This document shows positions 25,388 through 34,794 of a DNA stretch of 64,000 bases, piece by piece; positions within the stretch are counted from its first letter, which is position 1, and each line of letters begins with the position of its first letter. Source of the DNA: Mucilaginibacter sp. (lineage in GTDB: Bacteria > Bacteroidota > Bacteroidia > Sphingobacteriales > Sphingobacteriaceae); assembly GCF_025359345.1 (NCBI RefSeq), contig NZ_JANYGQ010000032.1, positions 62,001 through 126,000 on the forward strand, given 5' to 3'. Position numbers and translations under genes: made by a program. The notes under the pieces are model-generated. The model made no database searches and was not told where the DNA came from. It was given only the letters and a program-made list of their open reading frames with translations.

Positions 25388-25582
25388 CAAGAGTCAAGAA
25401 TCAAGAAGTCAAGAATTAAGAAGAGGAGCTTCATCATAAGCGGCGCAAACTGTGACTGCCACTTGTTTTTTTATCTTGACTCTTGACTTCTTGCATCTAT
25501 TTTTACCTTGATTCCTGGCTCTTGTATTTTGCTTCTGTTTTTTATCTTGACTCCTGATTCTTGACTTCTTGCATCTATTTTC
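25388..25582. repeat. Simple-sequence direct and inverted repeats (TCTTGACTTCTTG type)
   Basis: Two direct copies of TATCTTGACTC...TTGACTTCTTGCATCTATTTT lie at 25473-25506 and 25544-25582; the second carries an extra CTGATT-like insert. The left flank (25389-25425, GAGTCAAGAATCAAGAAGTC and following) is their inverted counterpart. The whole gap between the ABC transporter and the M1 peptidase is made of this. Function unknown; the inverted part can fold. Confidence 0.6.
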
Positions 25583-25614
25583 TATCTTGCCTTAAAATTA
25601 ACTGACTTCTATAA

Positions 25615-28221
25615 ATGAAATACGCTAAACTACCCCTCTGCCTGTTGTTATTTGCAGGTATGTTCAATGCCCGTGCACAAAACGCAGATGAACCTAAATC
25701 AAATTACGATCAGCATAAAGTTTTTAATCCGCTGTTTTATCCCGAAAAAGGGAATGAATATCGTACGGCAAGTGGCGCTCCGGGTGCAAAATACTGGCAA
25801 AACCACGCTGATTACAAGCTAAATGTTACCCTCGATACTGCCAAACACAGCGTAACGGGTACCACGCTGATAACTTATACAAATAACAGCCCCGATGCAC
25901 TGGGCTTTTTATGGCTGCAGGTTGATCAGAATATTTATAAAGAAGATTCGCGCGGCGTGGCTACAAGCCCGGTTGAAGGCGGTCGCTTCAGTAATAAAAC
26001 CTTTACACAGGGCGATGAGATAAAAGGCGTTTACGTTATAACAAACGGCAAAGCCGAAAAGGTGGACTACATAGTTACCGATACCCGTATGCAAATTAAA
26101 TTGAAAGATAATTTAGCTGCAGGCGGAGCAAAAATTCAGCTTAAAATTGATTACAAGTTTGATGTGCCCGAATATGGAACCGACCGTATGGGCCGCAAGC
26201 TCTACAAAAATGGCTGGGTGTATGAAATTGCCCAGTGGTACCCCCGTATGGAAGTTTATGATGATGTTACGGGCTGGAACGTAATACCATACATGGGCGC
26301 ATCCGAGTTTTATTTGGAGTATGGCGATTTTGATTATACCGTTACGGCCCCGGCCAACCTGTTGGTTGTAGGTTCGGGCGAGTTGCTGAACCCGCTGGAA
26401 GTTTATTCGCCAAAGATTTTAGCGCGTTTTAATGCTGCTAAAGTTAGCGAGAAAACTATCATGATAAAGGACTCGGTGGATTTAAACAGCGCTGATTCTT
26501 ATCCTAAAAAAGCAAGCGTGACCTGGCATTTCTTCTGTAAAAACGCCCGCGATGTTTCATGGGCCGCCTCAAAAGCATTTATATGGGATGCTGCACGTAT
26601 TAACCTGCCGAGCGGCAAAAAAGCGGTTGCTCAGTCGGTTTATCCGCTTGAGAGTAAAGGCCAGGGCGCCTGGAGCCGTTCGACAGAATATGTAAAAGCG
26701 TGTATTGAATTATACTCGTCTGAGTGGTTTGAATATACTTACCCGGTGGCCACCAATGTTGGCGGCATAGTAGGCGGGATGGAATATCCTGGTATAGTAT
26801 TTTGCAGCTCACAGAGCCAGGGTGGCGGTTTATGGGAAGTTACCAACCACGAATTTGGCCATAACTGGTTCCCGATGATAGTAGGCTCCAACGAGCGTAA
26901 ATATGCCTGGATGGATGAAGGTTTCAACACATTTATAAATGGAGTTGATACCAAAGTGTTTAATAAAGGCGAATATTGGGAGCCGGCCGACCAGCAAAAG
27001 GCCGCAACAGCAATGTTTGCGCCGGGGGCAGATCCGATTATGAGTACGCCCGATGTGATACAACCTGATTATTTAGGCTATGCAGCTTACGAAAAACCAG
27101 CTTTGGGACTTAAAATTTTGCGTGAACAAATATTAGGTGAACAGCGTTTTGACTACGCGTTTAAAACCTATATTAAACGCTGGGCCTTTAAGCATCCAAC
27201 GCCGTGGGACTTTTTCCATACCATGGATAACGCCGCCGGCGAAGACTTAAGCTGGTTTTGGAATGAGTGGTTTACTACTACCTTAACCCTGGATCAATCG
27301 GTAAAAGCGATTGACTATGTTGAAAATGATCCGACAAAAGGCTCGCTGATAACCATTGAGAACAACGAGGGTATGGCATTGCCGGCGATCATAAACATAA
27401 AAGAAGAAAACGGTAACTCAAGTACAGTTAAATTACCTGCCGAAATATGGCAGCGCGGCGGTGTCTGGACATTTGCGTACAAATCAACATCAAAAATAAC
27501 TTTTGCCACACTCGATCCCGACCATTTTTTGCCGGACATTAAGCCGGACAATAACTCACTAAGCGGCCTGTCGATGGCGAAAGATGTAACAGTAAACTCG
27601 GTCGTTAAAAAATACCTGGACGCTATTGGTGGCGAACAGCGGTTAAAGGACATAACCGACCTGACTATAACTGCTGAAGGCAATGTACAGGGCTATACAT
27701 TTGTAAAAGTGAGCAAATACAAAACTCCGAATAAGGAGCTTATTGATGTTACCGTGCCGAAGTACAATAACTTCAGCCTTAGCCATGTAATTGTTAATGG
27801 CGATAGCGTTACCGTTACGCAAAATGGCCGCCCTGCACCACTTGCAGGCAAAAGTGAAAAAGGCGCCGTGCTGGCCCGCTATAAACTGTTCCCTGAACTG
27901 GATTTTAGCAGGCAGGGATACACCACTGTGCTCGATACAAACTACCAGGTGGTTAACGGACAACTGGCTTACCTCATTACCGTAACCGGCCCCGATAATA
28001 TAACCGTGAAGTATTTTTACGACCAAAAAACCGGGTTAAAGGTTAAACAATATACCGATGTTGTAAACGCTACGATAATGGAATTTAGTAACTATCAAAA
28101 CGTAAACACCGGCATCAAACTACCATTTAGCGAGATGAACAGCGTTAACGGTCAGCCTATTGAATTTAAGGTTCAAAGTGCAACGGCTAATACAGGAATT
28201 GGTGCCGATGTGTTTAAGTAG
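25615..28221 (+). CDS. M1 family aminopeptidase, exported
   Basis: An 868-aa exported zinc peptidase. Signal peptide at 1-21 (ending ARAQ). The metal site is HEFGHNW (His412, Glu413, His416) with the third ligand Glu435 in WMDEGFNTFI. The exopeptidase motif reads VGGMEYPGIVF, a GGMEYP variant of GAMEN. The C-terminal 220 residues (from about 660) form an extra domain resembling an LolA/DUF-like beta-fold (EGNVQGYTFVKVSKYKTPNK). The enzyme trims peptides in the periplasm or outside. It is a lone gene. Confidence 0.93.
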   Translation: MKYAKLPLCLLLFAGMFNARAQNADEPKSNYDQHKVFNPLFYPEKGNEYRTASGAPGAKYWQNHADYKLNVTLDTAKHSVTGTTLITYTNNSPDALGFLWLQVDQNIYKEDSRGVATSPVEGGRFSNKTFTQGDEIKGVYVITNGKAEKVDYIVTDTRMQIKLKDNLAAGGAKIQLKIDYKFDVPEYGTDRMGRKLYKNGWVYEIAQWYPRMEVYDDVTGWNVIPYMGASEFYLEYGDFDYTVTAPANLLVVGSGELLNPLEVYSPKILARFNAAKVSEKTIMIKDSVDLNSADSYPKKASVTWHFFCKNARDVSWAASKAFIWDAARINLPSGKKAVAQSVYPLESKGQGAWSRSTEYVKACIELYSSEWFEYTYPVATNVGGIVGGMEYPGIVFCSSQSQGGGLWEVTNHEFGHNWFPMIVGSNERKYAWMDEGFNTFINGVDTKVFNKGEYWEPADQQKAATAMFAPGADPIMSTPDVIQPDYLGYAAYEKPALGLKILREQILGEQRFDYAFKTYIKRWAFKHPTPWDFFHTMDNAAGEDLSWFWNEWFTTTLTLDQSVKAIDYVENDPTKGSLITIENNEGMALPAIINIKEENGNSSTVKLPAEIWQRGGVWTFAYKSTSKITFATLDPDHFLPDIKPDNNSLSGLSMAKDVTVNSVVKKYLDAIGGEQRLKDITDLTITAEGNVQGYTFVKVSKYKTPNKELIDVTVPKYNNFSLSHVIVNGDSVTVTQNGRPAPLAGKSEKGAVLARYKLFPELDFSRQGYTTVLDTNYQVVNGQLAYLITVTGPDNITVKYFYDQKTGLKVKQYTDVVNATIMEFSNYQNVNTGIKLPFSEMNSVNGQPIEFKVQSATANTGIGADVFK

Positions 28222-28302
28222 GGAGAGTTGATTAAGTGGTGGGGTGCACGATATTTTAAATATTTTCACTTCATTTAATCGTTTGTTTTTATATTTATAA
28301 AA

Positions 28303-28339
28303 AATAGCGGGCAGGTATAGTTTGTACGTACCCGCTATT
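28303..28339. terminator. Hairpin, possible terminator
   Basis: 9-bp perfect stem AATAGCGGG / CCCGCTATT with a 19-base loop that can pair further. A run of six T follows it only when read on the minus strand, though the flanking genes are on the plus strand, so its role is uncertain. Confidence 0.4.
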
Positions 28340-28380
28340 AAATAATACCTGGCAAATACCTTATTACCTAATCAATTGTT

Positions 28381-29673
28381 ATGAAACCTGTCACATTTTT
28401 TTTAAGCTGCGCGTTTGCATTGTCAATTTTTTGTGGCTGTCATGGACCAAAGCATGAAGAAGCAGCAGTTGCTGACGCACCGAACGGGCATTGTCTTTTT
28501 GTTTCAGACATGCACTTCAATCCATTTTTCACAAACGACGGAAAACACAATATCGATACTAAGTTGCGGGACGTGCTTGCGACGGCCGACGTCACCAAAT
28601 GGGATTCTATTCTAACCGCTTATAATGGCGCCAAACTAGATACCGTTCGCGGCTTCGACTCGGATTATAACTTGATCAAGTCGGCTATGGATAATATTAG
28701 CGCAACCTATCCTAACCCGGATTTTATTGCGATAACAGGCGATTTTCTCTTTCATAGCAATTATAATAGTACTGACACCATCCCTTTCAAAAACCCTCAA
28801 CAGGAGCGGTTGCTAAGGTTCAAAACCATGGCTTTTTTAGCCGGTTTGTTTAATAAAAAATTTCCGGGAGTTTCGGTGATACCCGCATTTGGTAATAACG
28901 ACACCGACAATGGCGATTACGTATTTCCGACAGATGCTTTTTTATCAGCTTATCTTAAAGATTGGAACCTGGTACCTTCGCCCACCAGTAAGTTCAAAGT
29001 AGATACATCAACTATTCATACCGGGGGTTATTACAAAGCACAACTTGGCAACCAGGTATTTTTATCGATCAATACCACCATACTTAGCAGTAGCAAATCC
29101 AATGTCACATACAGTCCCAAGGTTAATGCGGCGTTATTTGCGTGGCTTAATAAGGAACTTTCTGCACCTAACCAAAATGTATGGATAGTTTCGCACATAC
29201 CGCCGGGCGCCGATTTTTTAAAGAGTGCTGACTCTGACACACTTGAATCTATAATTAAGGCACACAGCTCAAATGTGAAGCTTTACCTTGCAGCGCATAC
29301 GCACTTTAATGACTTGAGGGTTATTTATAAGGACTCAACAACGCAATATGCCTTTATACGTATGGTATCATCTATTACAGCAGACCACAGTAATACGCCC
29401 GGTTATATTTACGCCGACTTTGATCAAAACGGAAATGTTACCAATGAGACGCAGCATTATTTAGACTATAAGAGCCTTACCTGGAAAACCGGATTTGGTA
29501 TCGGCACACTGAAAATGGGAGAAGTTAACACAGCAAATGTTTTCAAATTTTTGCAGACAACCCAGGATCCGTTTAAATCGACGCCTTATATACAATTCCA
29601 CAGTTTAGATAGCATAAACCGTGATAGCTACCTGAAGCATACCTTTGCACCTAATTTATTGCAAGTTAAATAG
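28381..29673 (+). CDS. Metallophosphoesterase lipoprotein, acid sphingomyelinase-like
   Basis: A 430-aa lipoprotein: signal MKPVTFFLSCAFALSIFCGC, lipobox Cys at 20. The calcineurin-like metal-binding blocks follow in order: SDMHFNPFF (D-x-H), ITGDFLFH (G-D), FGNNDTDNGDY (G-N-N-D), VSHIPPGADF and AAHTHFND (G/A-H-x-H). The arrangement and the length match acid sphingomyelinase-like phosphodiesterases, which act on phosphodiesters or nucleotides outside the inner membrane. It is a single gene after a hairpin. The substrate is not knowable from the sequence. Confidence 0.88.
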   Translation: MKPVTFFLSCAFALSIFCGCHGPKHEEAAVADAPNGHCLFVSDMHFNPFFTNDGKHNIDTKLRDVLATADVTKWDSILTAYNGAKLDTVRGFDSDYNLIKSAMDNISATYPNPDFIAITGDFLFHSNYNSTDTIPFKNPQQERLLRFKTMAFLAGLFNKKFPGVSVIPAFGNNDTDNGDYVFPTDAFLSAYLKDWNLVPSPTSKFKVDTSTIHTGGYYKAQLGNQVFLSINTTILSSSKSNVTYSPKVNAALFAWLNKELSAPNQNVWIVSHIPPGADFLKSADSDTLESIIKAHSSNVKLYLAAHTHFNDLRVIYKDSTTQYAFIRMVSSITADHSNTPGYIYADFDQNGNVTNETQHYLDYKSLTWKTGFGIGTLKMGEVNTANVFKFLQTTQDPFKSTPYIQFHSLDSINRDSYLKHTFAPNLLQVK

Positions 29674-29704
29674 TTTAACTATTGACTTCGGACTCAAGAC
29701 TTGC

Positions 29705-30925
29705 CTACTCATACCGCAGGGCTTCGATAGGGTCAAGCCTTGATGCTTTTTGGGCAGGGTAATAGCCGAAGAAAATGCCGGTAACGGCGCAGACGGCGAA
29801 GGATAATATTACCGATGATTCGGAAACTATCGTTGGCCAGCCAAGCGTTAAGGTTACTACTTGTGTTGAAATAATACCAAGCAGTACACCTATTATGCCG
29901 CCGGTTATGCTGATGATTACAGCTTCCATTAAAAACTGCATTAAAATATCTTTACCACGCGCACCTATCGACATACGTAAGCCTATTTCTTTTGTTCGCT
30001 CGGTAACGGATACGTACATGATATTCATGATACCGATGCCACCAATAACCAGCGAAATGCCGGCAACCACTGTTAACAGCACAGTAAGCAGTCCGCTTGT
30101 GGAGCTAAGCGTCGCAATCAATTCCTGCTGGGTACGTACGTTAAAATCGTTATCCTCGAATGAACGTAAACGGTGCGAATCGCGCAAGGTTTGAGTTATT
30201 TCGGCAACAGCCACTTGTGTAGAGTTTTCATCAACCGCCGAAGCATAAATATTTGAATAATATATGGTTGCCAATATCCTTTTTTGTACAGTGGTATAAG
30301 GCGCTATCAGGATATCGTCCTGGTCCTGCCCGAAGGAGTTGAAACCCTTGGCAGCCAGCACTCCGATAATTTGAAAGGGAATATGGCCAAAGCGGATAAC
30401 TTTGCCTACCGGGTTTTCGCCATTCGGGAATATGTTATCAATAACAGTTTGCCCAATAAGGCAAACCTTGGCCGATGTACGCACATCGTTTTCAGTAAAA
30501 GCGATGCCATCTCTCAGGCTAAGCTTCCTGATATCGAGGTACTCCGGGCTAACTCCCGACATGGTAGTGGGCCAGTTTAACGCGCCATTTATTGCCTGTC
30601 CTCTCGAAGTTACTGCCGGTGATAACTCGCTGATGTTTTTTACCGAAGCCTTTAACGCAACAATGTCTTTCAAGGTAAGTGTTTGAAAGCTTGTACCGGC
30701 AATGCGCACACCGCCATTAAGATTACTTGCAGGCTGCACGGTAATCATATTGGTGCCCATATTGCTAAGTTGGTCGTGGATGCTTTGTTTGGAACCCTGG
30801 CCAATAGCCACCATAGCAATAACCGAGCCCACGCCGATAATAATACCGAGCATAGTTAAAAATGCACGCAGTTTATTGCGTTGCAATGCTTTAAGCGCTA
30901 TTCGTATCAGGTTGGCTAAACTCAT
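29705..30925 (-). CDS. MacB-like ABC transporter permease
   Basis: A 406-aa FtsX/MacB-type permease without the fused ATPase. The N-terminal helix (RNKLRAFLTMLGIIIGVGSVIAM) is followed by a large periplasmic MacB_PCD region (about 45-240) and three C-terminal helices with IMNIMYVSVTERTKEIGLRMSIGARG. It works with the ATPase at 31053-31808, MacA and TolC upstream on the same strand. The 127-bp gap before it is filled with simple repeats. Confidence 0.95.
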   Translation of the reverse strand: MSLANLIRIALKALQRNKLRAFLTMLGIIIGVGSVIAMVAIGQGSKQSIHDQLSNMGTNMITVQPASNLNGGVRIAGTSFQTLTLKDIVALKASVKNISELSPAVTSRGQAINGALNWPTTMSGVSPEYLDIRKLSLRDGIAFTENDVRTSAKVCLIGQTVIDNIFPNGENPVGKVIRFGHIPFQIIGVLAAKGFNSFGQDQDDILIAPYTTVQKRILATIYYSNIYASAVDENSTQVAVAEITQTLRDSHRLRSFEDNDFNVRTQQELIATLSSTSGLLTVLLTVVAGISLVIGGIGIMNIMYVSVTERTKEIGLRMSIGARGKDILMQFLMEAVIISITGGIIGVLLGIISTQVVTLTLGWPTIVSESSVILSFAVCAVTGIFFGYYPAQKASRLDPIEALRYE

Positions 30926-30989
30926 TTTTTTGTGTCATTAGTCATTTCGCTGTGCTGTCGTTAGTCATTTGTGCCTTGCCGATTTTACA

Positions 30990-31044
30990 AATCCGTAATT
31001 CACTAATTATTAAATCCGAAATCGAAAATCCGACATCCGAAATA
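30990..31044. repeat. ATCCGAAAT-type simple-sequence repeat
   Basis: Repeats of AATCCGAAAT with variants (AAATCCGAAATCGAAAATCC and following) fill the gap between the ATPase and permease genes. The reverse complement recurs at 37831-37866 (AATTCGGAATTCGGAATTTC). Also at 30943-30971 there is a direct repeat GTTAGTCATTT / CATTAGTCATTT. Confidence 0.5.
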
Positions 31045-31052
31045 AAATTCAA

Positions 31053-31808
31053 TTAATAATCATCCGTTACCGGCAAACCCGCCAGCACTTCTTTGGCTTT
31101 ACGTATGTTTTCATTACGACTGTCTTTTTGTACCATTCCGTCGCGCAGTTGTATCGTTCGGCTGCTGAACATTGCTATATCCGGTTCGTGCGTTACAAAT
31201 ACGATGGTTTTGCCCTGTGTTGTATTAAGTTCCTGCATTAGCGCCATAATCTCATATGATGTACGGCTATCGAGGTTGCCGGTTGCCTCATCCGCCAAAA
31301 TCATTACAGGCTCGTTTACCAGGGCCCGTGCAATGGCAACCCGTTGTTGCTGTCCGCCGGATAACTGGCTTGGCGTATGGTCAAACCTGTCTGCAAGCTT
31401 TACGGCTTCCAGCGCATGTACTGCCCTCTCGCGCCGCTCAGCCGAACCTATTTCTTTGTTGTACAATAACGGCAACTCTACGTTTTCAAGGGCCGTAGTT
31501 CGAGGTAACAGGTTGTACGACTGGAAAACAAATCCTATCTTATGGTTACGCAACATGGCAAGTTCATCGCGCGACAATTGTTTTACATCAACCCCATCCA
31601 AAAAATAGTTACCGATGGATGGTTTATCCAAACAGCCCAAAATATTTAACAGGGTAGTTTTACCCGAACCGCTGCTACCCATAATGGTAACAAACTCACC
31701 GGCATCAACGTCAAATGATATGCCCCTAAGTGCATGCACCGTTTCGCTGCCCATGATGAAGTCGCGTTTTAGGTCTTTTATTTCCAATATTTTTTTACCC
31801 TTGCTCAT
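31053..31808 (-). CDS. ABC transporter ATP-binding protein (MacB/LolD-like)
   Basis: A 251-aa ATPase with Walker A GSSGSGKTTLLN, Q-loop FVFQSYNLLPRTT, signature LSGGQQQRVAIAR, Walker B MILADEATGNLDS and H-loop VFVTHEPD. These blocks are of the MacB/LolD kind that energise the periplasmic mechanotransmission permeases. Its ATG overlaps the stop of the MacA-like gene by 4 bp (31805-31808), so translation is coupled. The permease lies downstream. Confidence 0.96.
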   Translation of the reverse strand: MSKGKKILEIKDLKRDFIMGSETVHALRGISFDVDAGEFVTIMGSSGSGKTTLLNILGCLDKPSIGNYFLDGVDVKQLSRDELAMLRNHKIGFVFQSYNLLPRTTALENVELPLLYNKEIGSAERRERAVHALEAVKLADRFDHTPSQLSGGQQQRVAIARALVNEPVMILADEATGNLDSRTSYEIMALMQELNTTQGKTIVFVTHEPDIAMFSSRTIQLRDGMVQKDSRNENIRKAKEVLAGLPVTDDY

Positions 31809-33106
31809 CGGCCACGGCCTCCTCCGCCACCGCCTGTTCCTCCGCCTCCACGACGGGCAGGCAAGAACGGACTCGCGCCCGGTGTTGTGGCGCCTAATTT
31901 GCCCGCCGGTCCGCCGGTAAAGCCCGAAACGACCAAATCATTAGTGGTTAAACCCGACAGTACTTCTACATGTGTATTGTCATTTAAGCCAATGGTTATC
32001 CGCTTTTGAACCAGCTTTTTACCCTGCAGCAGCCATACAGTTGCATGCTGTTTAGGAACCGCCGACGTGTCTGAACGGCTCTTTGCCGTATGCGATACCT
32101 GGTTGGCATCAGGGCTGCCCGCACCGGTGCCTTTGCGCATTTTTTTACGGCTTACCTTGCCTACTATTTCATAATCCTTTAATAAAGATGAATCGGGTGT
32201 AAACGCTAATGCTTTTGCCGGTATCAGCATTGCGCCCTGTACTTCCTTGGTGTATATGATGATATTGGCCGTCATCCCCGGTTTTAGTTTTTCATCGTTA
32301 TTTGGCGCGTTAATTATTGTTGTATAAGTAACAACATTTGAAGATACGGACGGGTGAAGCCGGATATCCTGTACCGTGCCGCCAAAGGCATCGTTTATAA
32401 AAGCATCAACCGTAAAACTTGCCCGGTTGCCTTTTTTAACGTCGCCAATATCGGCTTCGTCTACGTTGGCCTGTACCTCCATTTTTGTGATGTCTTTTGC
32501 TATTACAAAAAGAGTAGGGGTGCTGAAACTGGCAGCAACCGTTTGACCTACGCTGATGCTCCTGTTTAATATTACACCGTCAATTGGTGAGTAAATTTCC
32601 GAATACGATAAGTTTTTCAGTGCCGACCTTACCTGCGCCTGGGCACTCTTAACGCTGGCCTTCGACGCATTGTAAGTATTCAGGGCAACGTCGTAATCAG
32701 CCTTGCTTATGGCGTCAGTTTTAAAGAGCAGGTTTTGCCTGTCGAAATTATTTTTTGCGTAAACTTCCTGGCTTTCGGCATTTTGCAGGTTACCGCGGAA
32801 CTGATCTAATGTAGCTTGCAATAACGATTTATCAAGCTCGGCAAGTAACTGGCCTTTTTTTACCTTCGAGTTAAAATCGACATAAAGTTTTGAGATAATG
32901 CCCGATACCTGCGTACCCACAGTTACTGTATCCACAGGCTCAATTTTGCCGGTGGCGGTAACGCTTTGGGCGATGTAGCCGGTATCGGGCTTTTCGGCCT
33001 GAATAACAATGAGCGCATCTTTTTTATGGAAAAACAGCAGCCATATCAGCACTATCGCTATCAGTATTGCGGCTATAATTAATATTCGTTTCAAAACTGG
33101 TTTCAT
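31805..33106 (-). CDS. MacA-like periplasmic adaptor (HlyD/RND type)
   Basis: A 433-aa membrane-anchored adaptor joining the MacB-like pump to TolC. One N-terminal membrane helix (about residues 8-27, ILIIAAILIAIVLIWLLFF) precedes lipoyl-like halves (VGTQVSGIISKLYVDFNSKVKKGQLLAELD; YSPIDGVILNRSISVGQTV) separated by a coiled-coil hairpin (about 105-165), and a beta-barrel. Odd: the C-terminal tail is Gly/Arg-rich (ARRGGGGTGGGGGGRGR) and an extra acidic/basic insert (KKMRKGTGAGSPDANQ) sits at about 325-345. Confidence 0.95.
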   Translation of the reverse strand: MKPVLKRILIIAAILIAIVLIWLLFFHKKDALIVIQAEKPDTGYIAQSVTATGKIEPVDTVTVGTQVSGIISKLYVDFNSKVKKGQLLAELDKSLLQATLDQFRGNLQNAESQEVYAKNNFDRQNLLFKTDAISKADYDVALNTYNASKASVKSAQAQVRSALKNLSYSEIYSPIDGVILNRSISVGQTVAASFSTPTLFVIAKDITKMEVQANVDEADIGDVKKGNRASFTVDAFINDAFGGTVQDIRLHPSVSSNVVTYTTIINAPNNDEKLKPGMTANIIIYTKEVQGAMLIPAKALAFTPDSSLLKDYEIVGKVSRKKMRKGTGAGSPDANQVSHTAKSRSDTSAVPKQHATVWLLQGKKLVQKRITIGLNDNTHVEVLSGLTTNDLVVSGFTGGPAGKLGATTPGASPFLPARRGGGGTGGGGGGRGR

Positions 33107-33118
33107 GATAGCTCCTGT

Positions 33119-34495
33119 TTATAATTTAATGGGGATGCCCCGGTAAAAATCATAGATTTTTAAAGTAAGCAGTTCGTTGTATTTTGCCTGGATAAATGCC
33201 TGTTGGGCCTGTACAAACAAAGTTTTCTGCAACAAAAAATCAACAGTGTTGGCCACCCCGACTTTCAATTGTTCACTGGCAATGCGGTAACTTTCCTTGC
33301 TGTATTTATATTGCTCCTGCGCGGCATCGTACTGGCTTTTTGAATTTAGCACATTTATAAATGCCCGCTCCACCGTTTGCGAGAGCGTTATTTTGGTATT
33401 GTTTAAATTGAGTTGCGATTGCTGGACATTTATTTTGGCTTCCTCCACCTGCGTTTTTACCGTTCGTTTGGTGAAAATCGGGACAGATAATGTAAGCCCC
33501 ACTTGTTGGGTAAAATTATTATTGAGCTGGCTTCCGAAACTGCCTTGCCCGCTTCCGGAAGTATAGCCCGTATTTAATGATCCGCCCGCTGTCAGCGTTG
33601 GTTTATACCCGGCCCTTGCTTTGGCGACATCGTATTGGGCAATCTGCACACCCAACTCACCATTCTTTACTTCAGGGCGGTTTTGCAGGGCAATTTGCTC
33701 AACTGTATGAAATGCGGTTACAGTATCAATAGGCGCAATGGTATCAGGTTTTACAATGTCGAAATTAACATCGCTTGGCAGCAAGAGTAATTGCTTTAAA
33801 GTAAGCAAATCGCCGCGCTGGGTGTTCTGTGCGTTTACAAGGGTATATTTATCGTTGGCAAGCTGAGCCTGCAATTGTATCAGCGCTGCCCGGGCTACGC
33901 TGCCGGCATCGTAGCGCTGTTGTTCAACCTTTACCTGCGCGGTAGTGGTGTTAACCAAATCTGTATCGTAAACTATGTTTTCCTTGTCGAGTAAAATGGC
34001 GAGATAGCTCTGGGTTATCTGCAGGGTAATGTCGTTTTCCTGTTGGATGATATTCAAATTTGCGGACTGCACCGACAGGTTTTTTTGCTGGATATCGTTA
34101 GTAATATACCCGCCATTATACAGGGTTATTGACGAGTTTAACCCGTAAGCGCCGGACGCCACGAAAGACGAACCACGATTATTGATCGCCACACCATTAC
34201 TATCCACCTGGGTAACGCCGTTACGGCCGCCATTATTAAAATGCTCGAAATTTTGCGATGCCGAACCGGAAAGATTTGGCAGCCGGCCGGCTTTTGAAAG
34301 CAGTAGTTCCTGCTGGCTTATTTGTTGCGAAAGGCGCAGGCTGTTTATCTGGATATTGTTCTGTTTGGCGTAATCGATGCACTTTACAAGGTCCCATTTA
34401 ATGGTTTTGCCGATTAAGGTGCTGTCCTGTGCAGAAAGGCTTTGATACCCTAAAAGCAACATTAATATCAATATACATTTCTGTTTTAACAGCAT
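33119..34495 (-). CDS. TolC family outer-membrane protein
   Basis: A 458-aa outer-membrane efflux protein: signal peptide (1-22, ending LSAQ), then two OEP repeats rich in long helices (for example NNIQINSLRLSQQISQQELL, and QLNLNNTKITLSQTVERAFI) as expected of the TolC tunnel. It is the first gene of the tolC - macA - ATPase - permease operon on the minus strand, 12 bp before the MacA-like gene. No regulator gene is adjacent. Confidence 0.95.
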   Translation of the reverse strand: MLLKQKCILILMLLLGYQSLSAQDSTLIGKTIKWDLVKCIDYAKQNNIQINSLRLSQQISQQELLLSKAGRLPNLSGSASQNFEHFNNGGRNGVTQVDSNGVAINNRGSSFVASGAYGLNSSITLYNGGYITNDIQQKNLSVQSANLNIIQQENDITLQITQSYLAILLDKENIVYDTDLVNTTTAQVKVEQQRYDAGSVARAALIQLQAQLANDKYTLVNAQNTQRGDLLTLKQLLLLPSDVNFDIVKPDTIAPIDTVTAFHTVEQIALQNRPEVKNGELGVQIAQYDVAKARAGYKPTLTAGGSLNTGYTSGSGQGSFGSQLNNNFTQQVGLTLSVPIFTKRTVKTQVEEAKINVQQSQLNLNNTKITLSQTVERAFINVLNSKSQYDAAQEQYKYSKESYRIASEQLKVGVANTVDFLLQKTLFVQAQQAFIQAKYNELLTLKIYDFYRGIPIKL

Positions 34496-34794
34496 AACTC
34501 TATTTTTTCAACTAAGAACACAACCGTCGGTTTCCGACCCTCAAAAGTTCGTTGTTGAATTTGATTAGGAAATGACCTATATCAGCTTAAACAATGATAA
34601 CTATCATCATATTCCGCTGTATAAGTTTTTGGATGTGGATCAGTACCAGTTAAATGATATAAGCCTGAAAATGTTTGATTTGGTGAGAGTTATGTTTGTA
34701 ATAATTTGATTACTATAAGTGTTATAAAGCGGCAACAATTTGATTTACGATAATTGCAAAACTTGTTTTATCTTCATCTGATAATTAATAAACA
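34496..34794. other. Intergenic region between divergent operons
   Basis: About 300 bp between the TolC start (minus strand) and the first MORN/TonB gene (plus strand). It holds the short ORF at 34572-34709 and AT-rich DNA. I see no confident promoter match. Confidence 0.4.
34572..34709 (+). CDS. Possible small ORF of 45 aa
   Basis: ATG to TGA reading MTYISLNNDNYHHIPLYKFL and ending in a hydrophobic stretch (MFDLVRVMFVII). Codon use looks protein-like and the C-terminal half could be a short membrane or leader peptide, but no ribosome binding site stands out. It may instead be a relic of a longer gene: an in-frame stop lies 2 codons before the ATG. Confidence 0.25.
   Translation: MTYISLNNDNYHHIPLYKFLDVDQYQLNDISLKMFDLVRVMFVII

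Noticed and set aside
28303..28339. Hairpin as a firm plus-strand terminator
   Set aside because: The T-run follows it only on the minus strand, where there is no gene, so direction is unclear.
34572..34709. 45-codon ORF as a firm gene
   Set aside because: No ribosome binding site, no homology I can name; listed only as low confidence.
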